NCBI GenBank assembly: GCA_900468535.1
Contig: UBTY01000023.1
Span: 153,365-217,364, forward strand
From: Hyphomicrobiales bacterium
GTDB taxonomy: Bacteria; Pseudomonadota; Alphaproteobacteria; Rhizobiales; Rhizobiaceae
Length of the DNA stretch: 64,000 nucleotides
Direction: 5' to 3'
The position numbers were made by a program, and so were the translations under genes. The notes under the pieces were generated by a model. That model ran no database searches, was not told where the DNA came from, and worked only from the letters and a program-made list of their open reading frames with translations. This document shows positions 7,609 through 18,258 of this stretch, in pieces (within the stretch, counting starts at the first letter, position 1; each line of letters begins with the position of its first letter).

Positions 7609-9354
7609 TTAGAAAATGACCGGATCCGGCACGACGGCCGTTCCGCTCAGGAAATCGAAATCGCAACCCTGATCTGCCTGGCTGACATGCTGCTGGTAGA
7701 GAGCAGCAAACGAGCGCTGGTAGACGGGGGCCGTAGGCTTCCACTCGCGACGGCGCCGTTCGAGTTCCGCCTCGTCGACCTTCATGTTGATGGAGCCGGC
7801 AGCAACGTCGAGTTCGACCATGTCGCCGGTCTTCAGCAGGGCAAGTGGGCCGCCAATCGCTGCCTCTGGAGAGACGTGCAGGATGCAGGTGCCGTAATGC
7901 GTGCCGCTCATGCGCCCGTCGCAGATGCGCACCATGTCGCGTACGCCCTGCTTGAGGAGCTTCTTCGGGATCGGCAGGTTGCCCCACTCCGGCATGCCGG
8001 GCGCCCCGACAGGGCCGGCATTGCGAAGGACGATGACAGTGTCTTCGGTGATGTCGAGATCGGGATCATCGAGGATCTTGTTCATCACGGCAGGATTGTC
8101 GAAGACAATCGCCGGACCGACGTGCTTCAGGAATTTCGGATTGGCCGCCGACGACTTCATCACAGCGCCATTGGGCGCGAGGTTGCCGCGCAGCACCTCG
8201 AGTGTCTTGCCGCGCGACAGCGGCACGACGGGATTGTCTTCACCGCGGATGATATCGTCGTTCCAGCATTCGGCATCCGAGATGTTGTCACCGAGCGTGC
8301 GTCCGTTCACGGTCAGGCAGCCAAGCTCCAGCCGATGAGAAAACTTCTTCAGGAGCGCCAGCAATCCGCCCGCGAAATAGAAATCCTCCATCAGGAACTC
8401 GCCCGACGGGAACACATTGGCCGCGACCGGAACCTTTGCGGCCATAGCCGCCATGTCGTCGAGCGTGAGAGAAACACCGGCACGCTTGGCCATCGCGATC
8501 AGGTGGACGGCGGCATTGGTCGAGCCGCCGAGCGCCATATAGGCGACAAGTCCATTGAGGAAGCTTGCGCGATTGAGAATGTTCGAAGGCTTCAGATCCT
8601 CCCAGACCATCTCGACGATCCGCACGCCACAGGCAGACGCCATGCGCGGATGCCCGGAATCGACCGCCGGGATCGAGGAGGCGCCAGGCAGCGTCAGCCC
8701 CATGGCGTCGACGATCGAGGTCATTGTCGAGGCCGTGCCGATGGTGTTGCAGGTGCCCGCCGAGCGGGTCATGCGGCTTTCGAGATCGACCCAGTCTGAC
8801 TGGGTGATATTTCCGGCGCGCAGTTCGTCCCAGTATTTCTTGGTGTGGGTGCCCGCGCCTGTCTTCGTTCCGCGCCATTGTCCATTCGACATCGGACCGG
8901 CTGGACAGAAGATGACTGGAATGTCCATCGAGATCGCACCCATCAGGAGCGCCGGCGTGGACTTGTCGCAGCCGCCAAGCAGAACGGCACCATCGATCGG
9001 ATGCGATCGCAGCAGTTCCTCGCATTCCATCGCCAGGAAGTTGCGATAGAGCATGGTGGTCGGCTTGACCATGACCTCACCGACCGAAAGGGCCGGCATC
9101 TCCACCGGGTAACCGCCAGCCTGCCAGACGCCACGCTTGACCGCCTCGGCGCGGTCGCGCAAATGGGCGTGGCACGGGCTCATCTCGCTCCAGGTATTGA
9201 TGATGCCGATGACCGGCCGTCCCAGGAACTCGTCGCGGCGCATGCCCATTTGCTGGGTACGCTGGCGATGCGCGAAACCACGCATGTCATCGGAGGCAAA
9301 CCAGCGCTGGCTGCGCAGATCGGCAAGATCACGTTTTGCTTTCACGCCGGTCAT
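7609..9354 (-). CDS. IlvD/Edd-family dehydratase, probable sulfogluconate dehydratase
   Basis: 581-residue iron-sulfur dehydratase of the IlvD/Edd family. Diagnostic stretches include INTWSEMSPCHAHLRDRAE, GGCDKSTPALLMGA and SAGTCNTIGTAST, supplying cluster cysteines, and a C-terminal CDGRMSGTHYGT. It would dehydrate 6-deoxy-6-sulfogluconate to KDSG. The start at 9354 is favoured because ATG overlaps the upstream permease stop (ATGA, 9351-9354); the reading frame extends to 9564 but that part lies inside the permease gene. IlvD members also serve as sugar-acid dehydratases for arabonate or xylonate; sulfogluconate is assigned by context. Confidence 0.86.
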   Translation of the reverse strand: MTGVKAKRDLADLRSQRWFASDDMRGFAHRQRTQQMGMRRDEFLGRPVIGIINTWSEMSPCHAHLRDRAEAVKRGVWQAGGYPVEMPALSVGEVMVKPTTMLYRNFLAMECEELLRSHPIDGAVLLGGCDKSTPALLMGAISMDIPVIFCPAGPMSNGQWRGTKTGAGTHTKKYWDELRAGNITQSDWVDLESRMTRSAGTCNTIGTASTMTSIVDAMGLTLPGASSIPAVDSGHPRMASACGVRIVEMVWEDLKPSNILNRASFLNGLVAYMALGGSTNAAVHLIAMAKRAGVSLTLDDMAAMAAKVPVAANVFPSGEFLMEDFYFAGGLLALLKKFSHRLELGCLTVNGRTLGDNISDAECWNDDIIRGEDNPVVPLSRGKTLEVLRGNLAPNGAVMKSSAANPKFLKHVGPAIVFDNPAVMNKILDDPDLDITEDTVIVLRNAGPVGAPGMPEWGNLPIPKKLLKQGVRDMVRICDGRMSGTHYGTCILHVSPEAAIGGPLALLKTGDMVELDVAAGSINMKVDEAELERRRREWKPTAPVYQRSFAALYQQHVSQADQGCDFDFLSGTAVVPDPVIF

Positions 9355-10205
9355 CCCTTGATACCACCTGCTGTCAGACCGGACACAACGCGCTCCTGGA
9401 AGATAACGATCAGGACGGCGACAGGCACGATGCCGACCACGAGTGCGGCCGAAATCACCGGCCACGGGAATGCAAACTCGCCTTGATAGAGCTGAATGCC
9501 GACCGGAAGCGTGCGAAGCTGCGGATTTGAGTTGAACGACAGGGCGAGAAGGAATTCGTCCCAAGCGTTGACGAAGGCGAGGATGCCGGCGGTAAAGACG
9601 CCAGGTGCACAGAGCGGCACCACCACCTTGAACAGCGCGCCAAGCCGCGTGCAGCCGTCGATCATCGCGGCGTTCTCAAGATCGCGCGGAATTCCCTCAA
9701 AGAACGACACCAGCATCAGCGTGCACACCGGCAGGCTGAGGACCGTGTATGGCAAGACCAGTGCCGTCCAGCTGTTGAGGAGGTTCAGCGTCCGCATGAT
9801 TTCGAAGAGCGGGACGAGCAACGTCACCAGCGGGAACGTCGAGACAGCGATGATGGCTGCGAGAATGAGCCCGCGACGCTTCAGGTTCAGGCGTGCAAGA
9901 GCGTAGGCTGCCAGCACCGACACCAGTAGCGTCAACATGGTCGACAGGAGCGCCACCATGAGACTGTTGAACAGAAACAGGTGAAGCGGCTGGTCCGAAA
10001 AGGCCTGCATATAGTTCTGCAGCGTCGGCGCGTGCGGAAACCATGTGATCGGCTTGGCGGTCAGCTCACCTTCCGTTTTCAGCGAGGTGAACAGGATCCA
10101 CAGCGCTGGAAACATGCCGTTGACGAGCAGGATGATGGCGGCGATTGCGCGAAGCGGCTTGCCGGAAAGGAGGCTGCCAGACCCCGATGCAGTGGTGGTG
10201 GTCAT
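9351..10205 (-). CDS. Sugar ABC transporter permease (MalG-type), sulfoquinovose importer
   Basis: 284 residues with six predicted membrane segments. The cytoplasmic EAA loop near residue 180-210 reads IPRDLENAAMIDGCTRLGAL followed by a conserved proline region, typical of CUT1 carbohydrate permeases. Its stop overlaps the dehydratase start by 4 bp, so import and catabolism are translationally coupled. It pairs with the second permease immediately upstream. Substrate (sulfoquinovose or sulfoquinovosyl glycerol) is inferred from the operon. Confidence 0.88.
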   Translation of the reverse strand: MTTTTASGSGSLLSGKPLRAIAAIILLVNGMFPALWILFTSLKTEGELTAKPITWFPHAPTLQNYMQAFSDQPLHLFLFNSLMVALLSTMLTLLVSVLAAYALARLNLKRRGLILAAIIAVSTFPLVTLLVPLFEIMRTLNLLNSWTALVLPYTVLSLPVCTLMLVSFFEGIPRDLENAAMIDGCTRLGALFKVVVPLCAPGVFTAGILAFVNAWDEFLLALSFNSNPQLRTLPVGIQLYQGEFAFPWPVISAALVVGIVPVAVLIVIFQERVVSGLTAGGIKG

Positions 10206-10209
10206 TGCG

Positions 10210-11145
10210 TTACTCCTTGGTGCGGATCATGCGCAGGTAGACGGCGGTGACGCACATGGAGAGTGCGAACATCACGACGGCAAGCGCAGAGCCGTAACCG
10301 AGATCGAGGAAGGAGACGGTGTTCTGGTGGATGTACATGGCAAGTGTCGCCGTCGATGTACCGGGACCACCGCCCGTCATCATGTAAGGGATATCGAAGG
10401 TCTGCAGCGACGTGATCGTACGGAAGATCAGCGCAACGACGATCGAAGGCTTCAGCAGCGGCAGCGTGATTTCGAAGAACTGGCGAAAACGACCGGCGCC
10501 GTCGACATCGGCTGCTTCGTACAGCGAACGCGGGATCGTCTGCAGGCCGGCAAGGATGATCAGCGCCATGAAGGACGAAGTCTTCCAGATGATCGTCAGG
10601 CAGATTGCGGCGAAGGCCCAGTTCGGCGAATTGAACCAGATGACACCCGGAAGACCGACGCGGTTCAGGATATCGTTGACCACGCCATATTCCGAATGGA
10701 AGAACCACGCGAAAATCAGGCCGGCAAAGGAAAGCGGAAGAGCCCATGGGATCAGAAGCGACAGGCGGACGGGCCACTGGGTTCGAAACGGCAGGTTGGC
10801 CATGAGGGCAAGTCCAAGTCCAACGATAAGCGCGCCCGGGACTGTGATTAGGGTAATGAGCACGGTGTTCCAGGTGGTTTCCCAGAAGACCGGATCGTCG
10901 ATCATCAGCTGGTAGTTTTCGAAGCCGACAAACTCGGCCGGCAGGCCTGATGTCAGCGACAGGCTGAAGAAGCTCGTGTAGGCGAGCCGACAGACAGGGT
11001 AGACGATAATCAAGGCAAGCAGGAGTGCCGCCGGTGCAAGCAGGAGGATGGCCAACGATCTGTCACTGAGGTCCAGCCACCGCACCCATGCAGCCTGGCG
11101 CGGCTCGACATCGGCGCTGATCTTGAGGGAGGTTGTGGTCGCCAT
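10210..11145 (-). CDS. Sugar ABC transporter permease (MalF-type), sulfoquinovose importer
   Basis: 311 residues; an N-terminal cytoplasmic tail, then six predicted membrane segments. The EAA motif IPRSLYEAADVDGAGRFRQF with ITLPLLKP downstream identifies a CUT1-family sugar permease that would form the heterodimeric channel with the following MalG-type protein (4 bp away). It lies 63 bp after the binding-protein gene, a larger gap than elsewhere in the operon, which is common after binding-protein genes and may lower its expression relative to the binding protein. Confidence 0.88.
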   Translation of the reverse strand: MATTTSLKISADVEPRQAAWVRWLDLSDRSLAILLLAPAALLLALIIVYPVCRLAYTSFFSLSLTSGLPAEFVGFENYQLMIDDPVFWETTWNTVLITLITVPGALIVGLGLALMANLPFRTQWPVRLSLLIPWALPLSFAGLIFAWFFHSEYGVVNDILNRVGLPGVIWFNSPNWAFAAICLTIIWKTSSFMALIILAGLQTIPRSLYEAADVDGAGRFRQFFEITLPLLKPSIVVALIFRTITSLQTFDIPYMMTGGGPGTSTATLAMYIHQNTVSFLDLGYGSALAVVMFALSMCVTAVYLRMIRTKE

Positions 11146-11208
11146 GGCAAGTGTTCCGGTCCATCGGGTGGTTTAGAAGGGCGACCGGAGGCCGCCCTCT
11201 TCGATTGA

Positions 11209-13573
<2,365 letters not shown>

Positions 13574-13631
13574 GATTTCCTCCCAAAGCGCGATGCAGTC
13601 TGTCACTCATCGCTGTATCAAGGTGGCTTCA

Positions 13632-13647
13632 TCATAGCGCTACGATT
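13632..13647. promoter_or_regulatory. Candidate LacI-family operator for the sulfo-ED operon
   Basis: ATCATAGCGCTACGAT is a 16-bp palindrome with an 8-bp perfect core (TAGCGCTA) and a central CG, the usual architecture of LacI-family sites. It lies 59 bp upstream of the ATPase GTG, in the 266-bp divergent region shared with the LacI gene. Assignment is by pattern only. Confidence 0.45.
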
Positions 13648-13839
13648 TACGAAGATCAAGACCCGATGTTTTTCGCGGCCTTCCGATGAGATAGACAGAA
13701 CCCCATGAGATGTCACTGCCAACCAAATTGCTTATTTTCAATAGTTTAGTGAGTACGCGAAGAGAACCTACCTTGCATTCGCACCATTCACCGCCTATCA
13801 TCATTGGACTTTGCAGCGCTGCGAAATTAGAGGCAATCC

Positions 13840-14871
13840 ATGGAAGCGACAAAGCGGCACCGCCGCAAGATGCAGAGCGTGACGATGATGGATGTGGCCG
13901 AACGCGCACAGGTATCGCCGTCAACGGTATCGCTCTACCTACGCAAGCCCGACGCCGTCTCCGCCACGGCAAGCCGCGCCATCGCGGAGGCGATCGACGC
14001 GCTCAAATATGTCCCCAATCTCATGGCCGGGGGGCTGGCTGCCGCGTCCTCGCGCGCAGTCAGCGTTATCGTGCCGTCCGTTCGAAACGCATTCTTCGCG
14101 GAAACGGTCGCGACCATGCAGGCCGAGCTTGGCAAGGAGCGCCTTCAGGTCATGCTGGGGCATTCGGAGTACAGCGAGCGCGAGGAAGAGAACCTCGTCA
14201 AAATGGCGCTGTCGTGGAAACCGGCAGCTGTTGTCTTGACCGGGCTGTCGCACAGCGCGACGACCCGCCGGCTCTTGAAAGACGGCAATGTGCCGGTCCT
14301 CGAATTGTGGGAGCTGGGAGGTGAGCCGATCGACATGGCGGTCGGTTTCTATCACGAGCAGGTCGGCAGCACCGCCGCGACGCATCTTGTCCAGCGAGGC
14401 AGAAAGCGGCTGCTTTTCCTCGGAGCACGTCTGCAGGAAGATAGGAGGGCGGCATTGCGTGCCGATGGTTTCCTCAAGACGGCCCGAGAGGCGACAGGCG
14501 TCAGCGCCGAGATCGTCCAGCATCCGGCTCCGGCCAATGCCGCGATCGGCGCGATGTTGCTGGCGGAAGCGATCAGAAAATATCCTGACATAGATGCAGT
14601 TGCCTGCTCGAACGACCACATCGCGCTCGGCGTCATCTTCGAGTGCCAGCGGATCGGCGTACAGATTCCGGAGCGCCTGTCGGTGATAGGCTTCGGTGAT
14701 CTCAGCTTCAGTGCAGCGTGCAACCCCGCCCTGACGACGATAAGACCGCCAGGCGACCTTATCGGCACAGAAGCGGCCCGCCTTATTCTCGATAGGATAA
14801 ACGAAACCGGGCGAGCTGCGCCTACGGTCATCGATACGAGATTTACCCTCCTGCAGAGGCAGAGCAGCTAG
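13840..14871 (+). CDS. LacI-family regulator, probable repressor of the sulfoquinovose operon
   Basis: 343 residues. An N-terminal helix-turn-helix (MMDVAERAQVSPSTVSLYLR, about 15-34) and hinge (YVPNLMAGGLA) precede a periplasmic-binding-protein-like effector domain (SVIVPSVRNAFF onward). It is transcribed away from the sulfo-ED operon across a 266-bp gap, a standard arrangement for a local repressor. The effector could be sulfoquinovose or a pathway intermediate (inference). The start ATG at 13840 is followed by a short basic leader before the HTH. Confidence 0.88.
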   Translation: MEATKRHRRKMQSVTMMDVAERAQVSPSTVSLYLRKPDAVSATASRAIAEAIDALKYVPNLMAGGLAAASSRAVSVIVPSVRNAFFAETVATMQAELGKERLQVMLGHSEYSEREEENLVKMALSWKPAAVVLTGLSHSATTRRLLKDGNVPVLELWELGGEPIDMAVGFYHEQVGSTAATHLVQRGRKRLLFLGARLQEDRRAALRADGFLKTAREATGVSAEIVQHPAPANAAIGAMLLAEAIRKYPDIDAVACSNDHIALGVIFECQRIGVQIPERLSVIGFGDLSFSAACNPALTTIRPPGDLIGTEAARLILDRINETGRAAPTVIDTRFTLLQRQSS

Positions 14872-14930
14872 GCCGATGGAGCAGTCGGAGGACTGACGCC
14901 GCCTAAGCAGCGCCAGTCAATTGAATCAGA

Positions 14931-15251
14931 TCAGTTGTCGTATTCACGGCAGGCGTCACTGATCGATGCACCGCTTTCGCCACCACGCGTGTCAACGCCA
15001 GTGCGCTGCTGCGGCATGCCGGGGCAATCGAGCGTCTTCGGCTCGGTTACGATGCTCTGGGTGGTCGTGGAATCCACACCTGGCGAAACAACGATCGGAT
15101 GTGTGCCGTTATCGCCGCTCGTATAATCTGACGAATAACTGGGGCTTACCGAGCCGCTGTTTGTCGGGCCTGCGTCCATATTGGACTGAGCATAGGCCGA
15201 ACCGGCAAGACCAAGGGTGAGCGTGGAAGCCACCAGAATGTAGCGACGCAT
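14931..15251 (-). CDS. Small secreted protein of unknown function
   Basis: 106 residues. MRRYILVASTLTLGLAGSA then YAQ is a clear Sec signal peptide with AQA-like cleavage, preceded by AAGGAG at good spacing. The mature part is Ser/Thr/Gly-rich and low in complexity, with two cysteines near the end (DCPGMPQQ and DACREYD) that could form a disulfide in the periplasm. I recognise no family. It is divergent from minC. Confidence 0.7.
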   Translation of the reverse strand: MRRYILVASTLTLGLAGSAYAQSNMDAGPTNSGSVSPSYSSDYTSGDNGTHPIVVSPGVDSTTTQSIVTEPKTLDCPGMPQQRTGVDTRGGESGASISDACREYDN

Positions 15252-15380
15252 AGCGTTTTCTCCTTATTTTGCTTTGGTAACGTTGTGACAACCCATGGCT
15301 TTGCGCATTGTTCCCCGATCTCTCCGCTCCGCCTCGAATGGTTAACAATTTCGTAAATCTGAGGTCGCGCGGGACCGGCG

Positions 15381-15396
15381 TTTACCTTTTGTTAAC
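15381..15396 (+). promoter_or_regulatory. CtrA-like box upstream of minC
   Basis: TTTA-N7-TTAAC differs at one base from the CtrA consensus TTAA-N7-TTAAC. It lies about 40 bp before the minC start. CtrA control of minCD has been reported in Sinorhizobium meliloti, so the position is meaningful, but one mismatch keeps confidence moderate. Confidence 0.45.
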
Positions 15397-15436
15397 CAAA
15401 TCGGCCCTAAATCGGAGCAACGATTTCTTAACCTAG

Positions 15437-16159
15437 ATGACCAAAGTGCTAACAGACGCTCGCTCGATCCGTATCAAGGGCCGCTCTTTCCTGGCGGTCA
15501 TGTTATCACCGGACCTTCCCTTCGATGATTGGTTGGTCCGCCTCGACGATCTCGCTGCCCGATCCGCCGGCTTCTTCCTTGGACGCCCCGTCGTCCTCGA
15601 CGTCACGGATCTGCCGATCGATCGGAAGCAGTTGAAGGACCTGATTTCCGAGCTGGCTGCACGCAACGTCTCGATCATGGGAATCGAAGGCGGTCGACCA
15701 TCGATCCTCGGTCCCGGCATGCCACCTGCCCTCAAGGGCGGCAAACCGGTGTCCGACTTCGACCTGCCGAAACAGGAGGCCGCCGCGACGCCGGAGGCCG
15801 CAACCGTGCAGGCTGAAAGCCGGCCAACCTTGCAGTCGATCGTGATCCACGAACCCGTGCGATCCGGCCAGTCGGTCATCTTCCCGGAAGGCGATGTGAC
15901 GATCATCGGATCGGTCGCATCCGGCTCCGAGATCGTCGCCGGTGGCTCGGTTCATATCTATGGAACGCTGCGTGGCCGCGTCATGGCCGGTTCACTTGGA
16001 AATGCATCGGCGCGTATCTTTTGCCGCAAACTCGAGGCCGAGCTGGTGGCCATCGATGGGATCTACAAAACAGCCGAAGACATGGCTCCCGAGCTGCATG
16101 GACACTCCGTTCAGCTTTGGCTCGAGGGCGATGCGATCAGAGCAGAGAAACTTATCTGA
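15437..16159 (+). CDS. minC: Septum site-determining protein MinC
   Basis: 240 residues, normal for MinC. The N-terminal domain (about 1-100) is followed by a linker rich in Ala/Pro/Glu and a C-terminal beta-helix domain with the signature QSVIFPEGDVTIIG, VASGSEIVAGGSVHIYGTLR and GNASARIFC. It inhibits FtsZ polymerisation away from midcell when recruited to membrane by MinD. It is first in a minC-minD-minE operon. No clear ribosome binding site precedes the ATG at 15437; a CtrA-like box lies just upstream. Confidence 0.95.
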   Translation: MTKVLTDARSIRIKGRSFLAVMLSPDLPFDDWLVRLDDLAARSAGFFLGRPVVLDVTDLPIDRKQLKDLISELAARNVSIMGIEGGRPSILGPGMPPALKGGKPVSDFDLPKQEAAATPEAATVQAESRPTLQSIVIHEPVRSGQSVIFPEGDVTIIGSVASGSEIVAGGSVHIYGTLRGRVMAGSLGNASARIFCRKLEAELVAIDGIYKTAEDMAPELHGHSVQLWLEGDAIRAEKLI

Positions 16160-16191
16160 GCCGAGGCACGGCCGGAAAACAGGAGAGTAAG

Positions 16192-17010
16192 ATGGGGAAA
16201 GTCATCGTCGTCACCTCGGGTAAAGGCGGAGTGGGCAAGACAACCTCCACCGCCGCGCTCGGGGCAGCTCTGGCTCAGCGGAACCAGAAGGTCGTCGTCG
16301 TCGATTTCGACGTTGGCCTCCGCAACCTCGACCTCGTCATGGGGGCCGAACGCCGCGTCGTCTACGACCTTGTCAACGTGATCCAGGGCGACGCCAAGCT
16401 GTCGCAGGCGCTGATCCGCGACAAGCGCTTGGAAACGCTGTTCCTTCTGCCCGCCTCGCAGACGCGCGACAAGGACAACCTGACGCCTGAGGGTGTCGAG
16501 CGGGTCATCAACGATCTGAGGCGCCATTTCGACTGGATCATCTGCGACAGCCCCGCCGGCATCGAACGCGGCGCCACGCTCGCCATGCGCCATGCCGACG
16601 TCGCCGTGGTCGTTACCAATCCTGAAGTCTCTTCTGTTCGCGATTCCGACCGCATCATCGGCCTGCTCGATTCCAAGACGGTCAAGGCGGAACGCGGAGA
16701 GCGGATGGAAAAGCACCTGCTTCTCACACGATACGACACGACGCGCGCGGAGCGCGGCGACATGCTCAAGGTCGATGATGTCCTCGAGATCCTGTCGATC
16801 CCGCTGCTCGGCATCGTGCCCGAGAGCACCGACGTCCTGCGCGCTTCGAACATCGGCGCACCGGTGACGCTTGCCGACAGCCGCAGCGCTCCGGCACTTG
16901 CCTATTTCGAGGCAGCGCGCCGGCTGACAGGCGAAGACCTCCCCGTCACGATCCCGGGCGAAAAGCGCGGCATCTTCGGCAAGATCTTCGGTCGGAGGGC
17001 CGCCGCATGA
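16192..17010 (+). CDS. minD: Septum site-determining ATPase MinD
   Basis: 272 residues. The deviant Walker A motif [10 protein letters not shown] begins at residue 10, [15 protein letters not shown] follows, and the C-terminus ends with a basic amphipathic helix ([15 protein letters not shown]) that serves as the membrane targeting sequence. The ATG at 16192 is preceded by AGGAGAG. The frame extends upstream into minC but that part is an overlap artefact. MinD oscillates with MinE on the membrane and recruits MinC. Confidence 0.97.
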   Translation: MGKVIVVTSGKGGVGKTTSTAALGAALAQRNQKVVVVDFDVGLRNLDLVMGAERRVVYDLVNVIQGDAKLSQALIRDKRLETLFLLPASQTRDKDNLTPEGVERVINDLRRHFDWIICDSPAGIERGATLAMRHADVAVVVTNPEVSSVRDSDRIIGLLDSKTVKAERGERMEKHLLLTRYDTTRAERGDMLKVDDVLEILSIPLLGIVPESTDVLRASNIGAPVTLADSRSAPALAYFEAARRLTGEDLPVTIPGEKRGIFGKIFGRRAAA

Positions 17011-17267
17011 GCATCTTCAAGCTTTTCAACAAGCAGCGAACAGCGCCGGCAGCGCGAGAGCGCCTGCAAGTCCTGCTGGCTCATGAGCGAGTAGCGGCCA
17101 GCTCCGATCTGGTTTCGGTGCTGCGCGAGGAAATTCTCGCCGTCATCGCCAAACACGTCGAGCTCGACAACGACCGCGTTCACGTCAAGATCGATCGCGA
17201 CGAGCATATGTCGATCCTCGAGATCGACGTCGAAATTCCTCTCAACCGCGACGCAAAAGCCGCCTGA
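17007..17267 (+). CDS. minE: Cell division topological specificity factor MinE
   Basis: 86 residues, usual MinE length. The N-terminal [20 protein letters not shown] contains the membrane-binding and anti-MinCD helix, and the C-terminal half ([20 protein letters not shown]) the topological specificity domain. Its ATG overlaps the minD stop by 4 bp. It stimulates MinD ATPase to clear MinCD from midcell. A strong terminator follows. Confidence 0.96.
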   Translation: MSIFKLFNKQRTAPAARERLQVLLAHERVAASSDLVSVLREEILAVIAKHVELDNDRVHVKIDRDEHMSILEIDVEIPLNRDAKAA

Positions 17268-17303
17268 GAGAACGAACTTCACCAGCTACCACAGCTCCGT
17301 TCG

Positions 17304-17332
17304 GGCCGGCCATCCAAAATGGCCGGCCTTTT
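17304..17332 (+). terminator. Intrinsic terminator of minCDE
   Basis: A 10-bp perfect stem (GGCCGGCCAT / ATGGCCGGCC, loop CCAAA) followed by TTTT lies 36 bp after the minE stop. Confidence 0.88.
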
Positions 17333-17401
17333 CGTGGGAGGTTAGCCGCCTCTCAATTCCTTCACCTCTCGGTCGAGCAATCACCCTTTCGGATAAGGGC
17401 G

Positions 17402-17417
17402 TTAACCTTCTGTTAAC
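17402..17417 (+). promoter_or_regulatory. Perfect CtrA-consensus box
   Basis: TTAA-CCTTCTG-TTAAC matches the alphaproteobacterial CtrA consensus TTAA-N7-TTAAC exactly. It lies about 135 bp upstream of the small gene at 17553 and downstream of the minCDE terminator, so the small gene is the probable target. Confidence 0.55.
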
Positions 17418-17552
17418 TATGACGGCCTAGCCTCGATAAGGCTTTTTCCCAAGGAAGCGCCGCTGCGAAATTCCGCGCCGGCGTTGTAGAATCAGAAGGT
17501 TGCCAGCACGTCTTGCGACGATGAACTGGCAGACGTTTCCGAGGAGACGAAG

Positions 17553-17825
17553 ATGCCACTCGTGGCCATACCTGGAAAAATCAAAATGATCGGGCGCCAG
17601 GCCATTATCGTCATGGACGCCGGCAACGCTCACAAGGCTGTTCATATAACCGAAGACGCAATGGACGGCATGGACGAGCGCTCGGCGACATTTCCGGCAG
17701 CTCAGATGTCGGTTTTCGAGGAAGTCGCCAGCCTGAAATTCGAACGCGGTGAACTCGCCTTCGATGGCGATATCTGGATCACCGAAGAGGACATCTGCAA
17801 CTTGGGACGCGAGCGTCCTCACTAG
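17553..17825 (+). CDS. Hypothetical acidic 90-residue protein, possibly CtrA-controlled
   Basis: 90 residues, acidic, no signal peptide or membrane segment. A strong GAGGAG ribosome binding site precedes the ATG. I recognise no family. The sequence begins with a short beta-rich part (AIPGKIKMIGRQAIIVMDAG), and ends with an acidic stretch (DIWITEEDICN). Between it and minCDE lie the minCDE terminator and a perfect CtrA box, so it probably has its own cell-cycle-linked promoter (inference). Confidence 0.7.
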   Translation: MPLVAIPGKIKMIGRQAIIVMDAGNAHKAVHITEDAMDGMDERSATFPAAQMSVFEEVASLKFERGELAFDGDIWITEEDICNLGRERPH

Positions 17826-17980
17826 GCCGAGACGGTTTTCCACGGTGTCGATCATTCCCAAGCAATTTTTTGTCGGCAGCACTTGATTTTAACAAAGGGC
17901 GGTGCCATTTAGCGCTCACCACCCGTATCGACGGCCTGCAGTGTAACCCTTGAGGTTGCGGCGTTTGCTGTCCGGGAAAG

Positions 17981-18015
17981 AAAAGGCGCTCCCCGAAAGG
18001 GTTGAGCGCCTTTTT
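17981..18015 (+). terminator. Strong intrinsic terminator
   Basis: A 10-bp perfect stem (AAAAGGCGCT / AGCGCCTTTT) with a 14-base loop and TTTTT. It lies 155 bp beyond the 90-residue gene. It can act on the plus strand for that gene, or for an unseen short RNA in 17826-17980; the A-run on the other side makes it potentially bidirectional. Confidence 0.8.
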
Positions 18016-18074
18016 CGTCTGTGCCAAAGCTTCTAGTCAGAATCATCAGGTGACGAGGGCATAGCAGACGCGCC

Positions 18075-18224
18075 ATGAACGACAATGTCATTCCATTTCG
18101 AAAGCAGAAGCCACCTCGTAAGCCTCGCCCCACCAAGCTCCTGGTAGCGTTGGCAGTCGTTGCGTTCTTCATTGCGGCGTGGGCTTACTTCTATCTTCTC
18201 GGCCAGCCTCACCCGGCACAATAA
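18075..18224 (+). CDS. Small single-span membrane protein
   Basis: 49 residues: a basic, proline-rich cytoplasmic N-terminus (NDNVIPFRKQKPPRKPRP) followed by one hydrophobic segment (LLVALAVVAFFIAAWAYFYLL) and a short tail. The layout, N-in with positive residues before the helix, is typical of real small membrane proteins. No strong ribosome binding site is seen. Function unknown. It is convergent with gcd and shares a hairpin with it. Confidence 0.55.
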   Translation: MNDNVIPFRKQKPPRKPRPTKLLVALAVVAFFIAAWAYFYLLGQPHPAQ

Positions 18225-18228
18225 GGTA

Positions 18229-18250
18229 GCCGGCCCCTTGCGGGACCGGC
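18229..18250. terminator. Hairpin between convergent small ORF and gcd
   Basis: GCCGGCCCC-TTGC-GGGACCGGC forms a near-perfect 9-bp stem between the stop codons of two convergent genes, followed by ATTTCTATT on the plus strand. It could terminate both. Confidence 0.6.
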
Positions 18251-18258
18251 ATTTCTAT

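Noticed and set aside
7549..8799. 416-codon plus-strand frame
   Set aside because: Antisense shadow of the IlvD-type dehydratase and aldolase genes.
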